Positions 5,533-6,705 of a stretch of DNA of 6,705 nucleotides are shown piece by piece (position 1 is the first letter of the stretch; each line of letters starts with the position of its first letter). Source of the stretch: Bacteroidales bacterium (GTDB lineage: Bacteria; Bacteroidota; Bacteroidia; Bacteroidales; Muribaculaceae); the NCBI GenBank assembly GCA_004555955.1, contig SFJG01000104.1, positions 1-6,705 of the forward strand, read 5' to 3'. Made by a program: the position numbers and the translations under genes. The notes beneath the pieces were generated by a model. That model had not been told where the DNA came from. It saw only the letters and a program-made list of their open reading frames with translations, and did no database searches.

Positions 5533-6582
5533 ATGGCAGTAATGAATTTTGGCGGCGTTGACGAAAATGTCATGACCCGCGAAGAATTTCCTTTGGAAAA
5601 AGCACGTGAAATCTTGAAAGACGAGACAATCGCCGTAATCGGTTACGGTGTGCAAGGTCCCGGTCAGTCGATGAACCTTCGCGACAATGGTTTCAACGTA
5701 ATCGTCGGACAACGTGCCGGCAAGACCTTCGAAAAGGCTATTGCCGACGGTTGGAAGCCGGGCGAAACGCTCTTCAGCATCGAAGAAGCTTGTCAACGCG
5801 GTACCATCATCTGCTTGCTCCTTTCCGACGCAGCACAAATTGCCGTATGGCCAACTATCAAGCAATACCTTACACCGGGCAAAGCATTATACTTCTCGCA
5901 CGGTTTCGCTATCAACTGGAGCGACCGCACAGGCGTTGTTCCTCCCGCAGACGTTGACGTTATCATGGTAGCTCCTAAGGGTTCGGGTACGTCGTTGCGT
6001 ACGATGTTCCTCGAGGGCCGTGGCTTGAACTCTTCGTTTGCTATCTATCAAGACGCTTCCGGCAAGGCTCGCGACCGTGTCCTCGCTTTGGGTATCGGCA
6101 TTGGCTCGGGCTATCTCTTCGAAACTACCTTCAAGCGCGAAGCAACCAGCGACCTTACCGGCGAACGCGGTACTCTTATGGGCGCTATCCAAGGACTTTT
6201 GCTCGCTCAATACGAAACTCTTCGCGAACACGGACACACTCCTTCGGAAGCATTCAACGAAACAGTCGAAGAACTTACGCAATCGCTTATGCCGCTCTTT
6301 GCTGCTAAGGGTATGGACTGGATGTATGCCAACTGCTCGACTACCGCTCAACGCGGTGCCCTCGACTGGATGGGCCCGTTCCACGACGCTACTAAGCCTG
6401 TGTTCGAAAAACTCTATAAGTCGGTTTGCGACGGCATCGAGGCTCAACGCTCTATCGATTCGAACTCACAACCTGACTATCGCGAAAAACTTAATGCAGA
6501 ACTTAAGGCGCTTCACGACAGCGAAATGTGGATGACTGCACAAGTCGTTCGTCGCCTCCGTCCTGAAAACGACGAAGCTTAG
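5533..6582 (+). CDS. ilvC: Ketol-acid reductoisomerase (KARI)
   Basis: IlvC isomerises and reduces acetolactate or acetohydroxybutyrate to the dihydroxy acids used by IlvD, with Mg2+ and NAD(P)H. The 349-residue protein has an N-terminal Rossmann domain with GYGVQGPGQ (37-45) and the cofactor loop GQRAGKTFEKA (59-69). Catalytic residues are His123 (SHG), Lys149 (APKGSG), Asp207 and Glu211 (SDLTGERG), Glu243/Glu247 (FNETVEELTQSL) and Ser269 (CSTTAQRGALDW). The wording of these motifs (NLRDNG, SEAFNETVEE, NSQPDYREKL, LRPEN) resembles yeast Ilv5 more than E. coli IlvC, by memory of those sequences. There is a single C-terminal knotted domain. It follows the thioesterase by 36 very A/T-rich bases in which no TAnnTTTG promoter is seen, so it is probably transcribed from the operon promoter. 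That A-rich stretch suits translation initiation in this phylum. It is the last gene before the terminator. Confidence 0.97.
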   Translation: MAVMNFGGVDENVMTREEFPLEKAREILKDETIAVIGYGVQGPGQSMNLRDNGFNVIVGQRAGKTFEKAIADGWKPGETLFSIEEACQRGTIICLLLSDAAQIAVWPTIKQYLTPGKALYFSHGFAINWSDRTGVVPPADVDVIMVAPKGSGTSLRTMFLEGRGLNSSFAIYQDASGKARDRVLALGIGIGSGYLFETTFKREATSDLTGERGTLMGAIQGLLLAQYETLREHGHTPSEAFNETVEELTQSLMPLFAAKGMDWMYANCSTTAQRGALDWMGPFHDATKPVFEKLYKSVCDGIEAQRSIDSNSQPDYREKLNAELKALHDSEMWMTAQVVRRLRPENDEA

Positions 6583-6606
6583 TCTTTGCCGGTTTTATAA
6601 AAATTT

Positions 6607-6644
6607 AAAGAGACTGTCTAACAAGTTTTGGGCAGTCTCTTTTT
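6607..6644 (+). terminator. Intrinsic terminator ending the ilv operon
   Basis: A 12-bp stem (AAAGAGACTGTC 6607-6618 with GGCAGTCTCTTT 6631-6642, one G-T wobble) around a 12-base loop ends in a T run (6640-6644). It starts 24 bases after the ilvC stop. The A-rich left flank means it could also work for a converging transcript on the other strand. Confidence 0.9.
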
Positions 6645-6657
6645 ATAGTTTTAACAG

Positions 6658-6705
6658 GCTAAAAAATAAGCTAAAAAAATAAGGCTTTCATGCTGAAATT
6701 CAGCG
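6658..6705. repeat. Short A-rich direct repeat and 13-base palindrome at the window edge
   Basis: GCTAAAAAATAA (6658-6669) is repeated as GCTAAAAAAATAA (6670-6682). GCTGAA-A-TTCAGC (6692-6704) is a perfect inverted repeat. No gene is visible after ilvC. The palindrome may be part of a longer structure beyond the window, and its meaning is unknown. Confidence 0.3.

Noticed and set aside
6690..6705. ATG at 6690 as the start of a downstream gene
   Set aside because: Only five codons remain before the window ends, and they coincide with a palindrome, so no coding evidence is available.
1..6705. CRISPR array, transposase, integrase, tRNA, rRNA or defence system
   Set aside because: No repeat-spacer pattern, mobile-element gene or structural RNA gene was seen. 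All coding space is filled by housekeeping ribosomal and amino-acid genes.

Overview
The window comes from a member of the Bacteroidota, most likely the order Bacteroidales. Four signs point there. A DUF4295-type small protein sits directly behind rpmG. The one clear promoter matches the Bacteroidetes sigma pattern (TTTG / TAnnTTTG). Translation starts lie behind A/T-rich sequence without Shine-Dalgarno motifs. The gene order ilvD-ilvB-ilvN-acyl-ACP thioesterase-ilvC is one I associate with this group. The family cannot be fixed from the sequence alone.

Layout: positions 1-252 hold the end of a ribosomal-protein unit: the 3' part of rpmG (bL33) and a 49-residue DUF4295 protein, closed by a strong intrinsic terminator (289-324). 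Positions 325-645 carry no conventional gene but are a regulatory region. They contain two short perfect palindromes, a promoter (428-459), a 24-codon leader peptide very rich in Val/Ile/Leu (485-559), an antiterminator pairing (546-561 with 594-609) and a mutually exclusive terminator (598-632) just ahead of ilvD. From 646 to 6582 five tightly spaced same-strand genes form one operon: ilvD, ilvB, ilvN, an acyl-ACP thioesterase (overlapping ilvN by 16 bases) and ilvC. A strong terminator at 6607-6644 ends the unit. The last ~45 bases hold only A-rich repeats and a small palindrome cut by the window edge.

How it works: IlvB (catalytic) and IlvN (ACT regulatory) make acetolactate/acetohydroxybutyrate, IlvC isomerises and reduces it, and IlvD dehydrates the diol to the branched 2-oxo acids that precede Val, Ile and (via the Leu branch) Leu. 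The thioesterase belongs to lipid metabolism and is the functional outlier; a link through branched-chain fatty-acid priming is possible but is inference.

The most notable find is the ilvD leader. It reads as a complete ribosome-mediated transcription attenuator responding to charged Val/Ile/Leu tRNAs. This is the classic enterobacterial logic, built here from a compact two-state RNA in a phylum for which I know of little experimental description of this mechanism.
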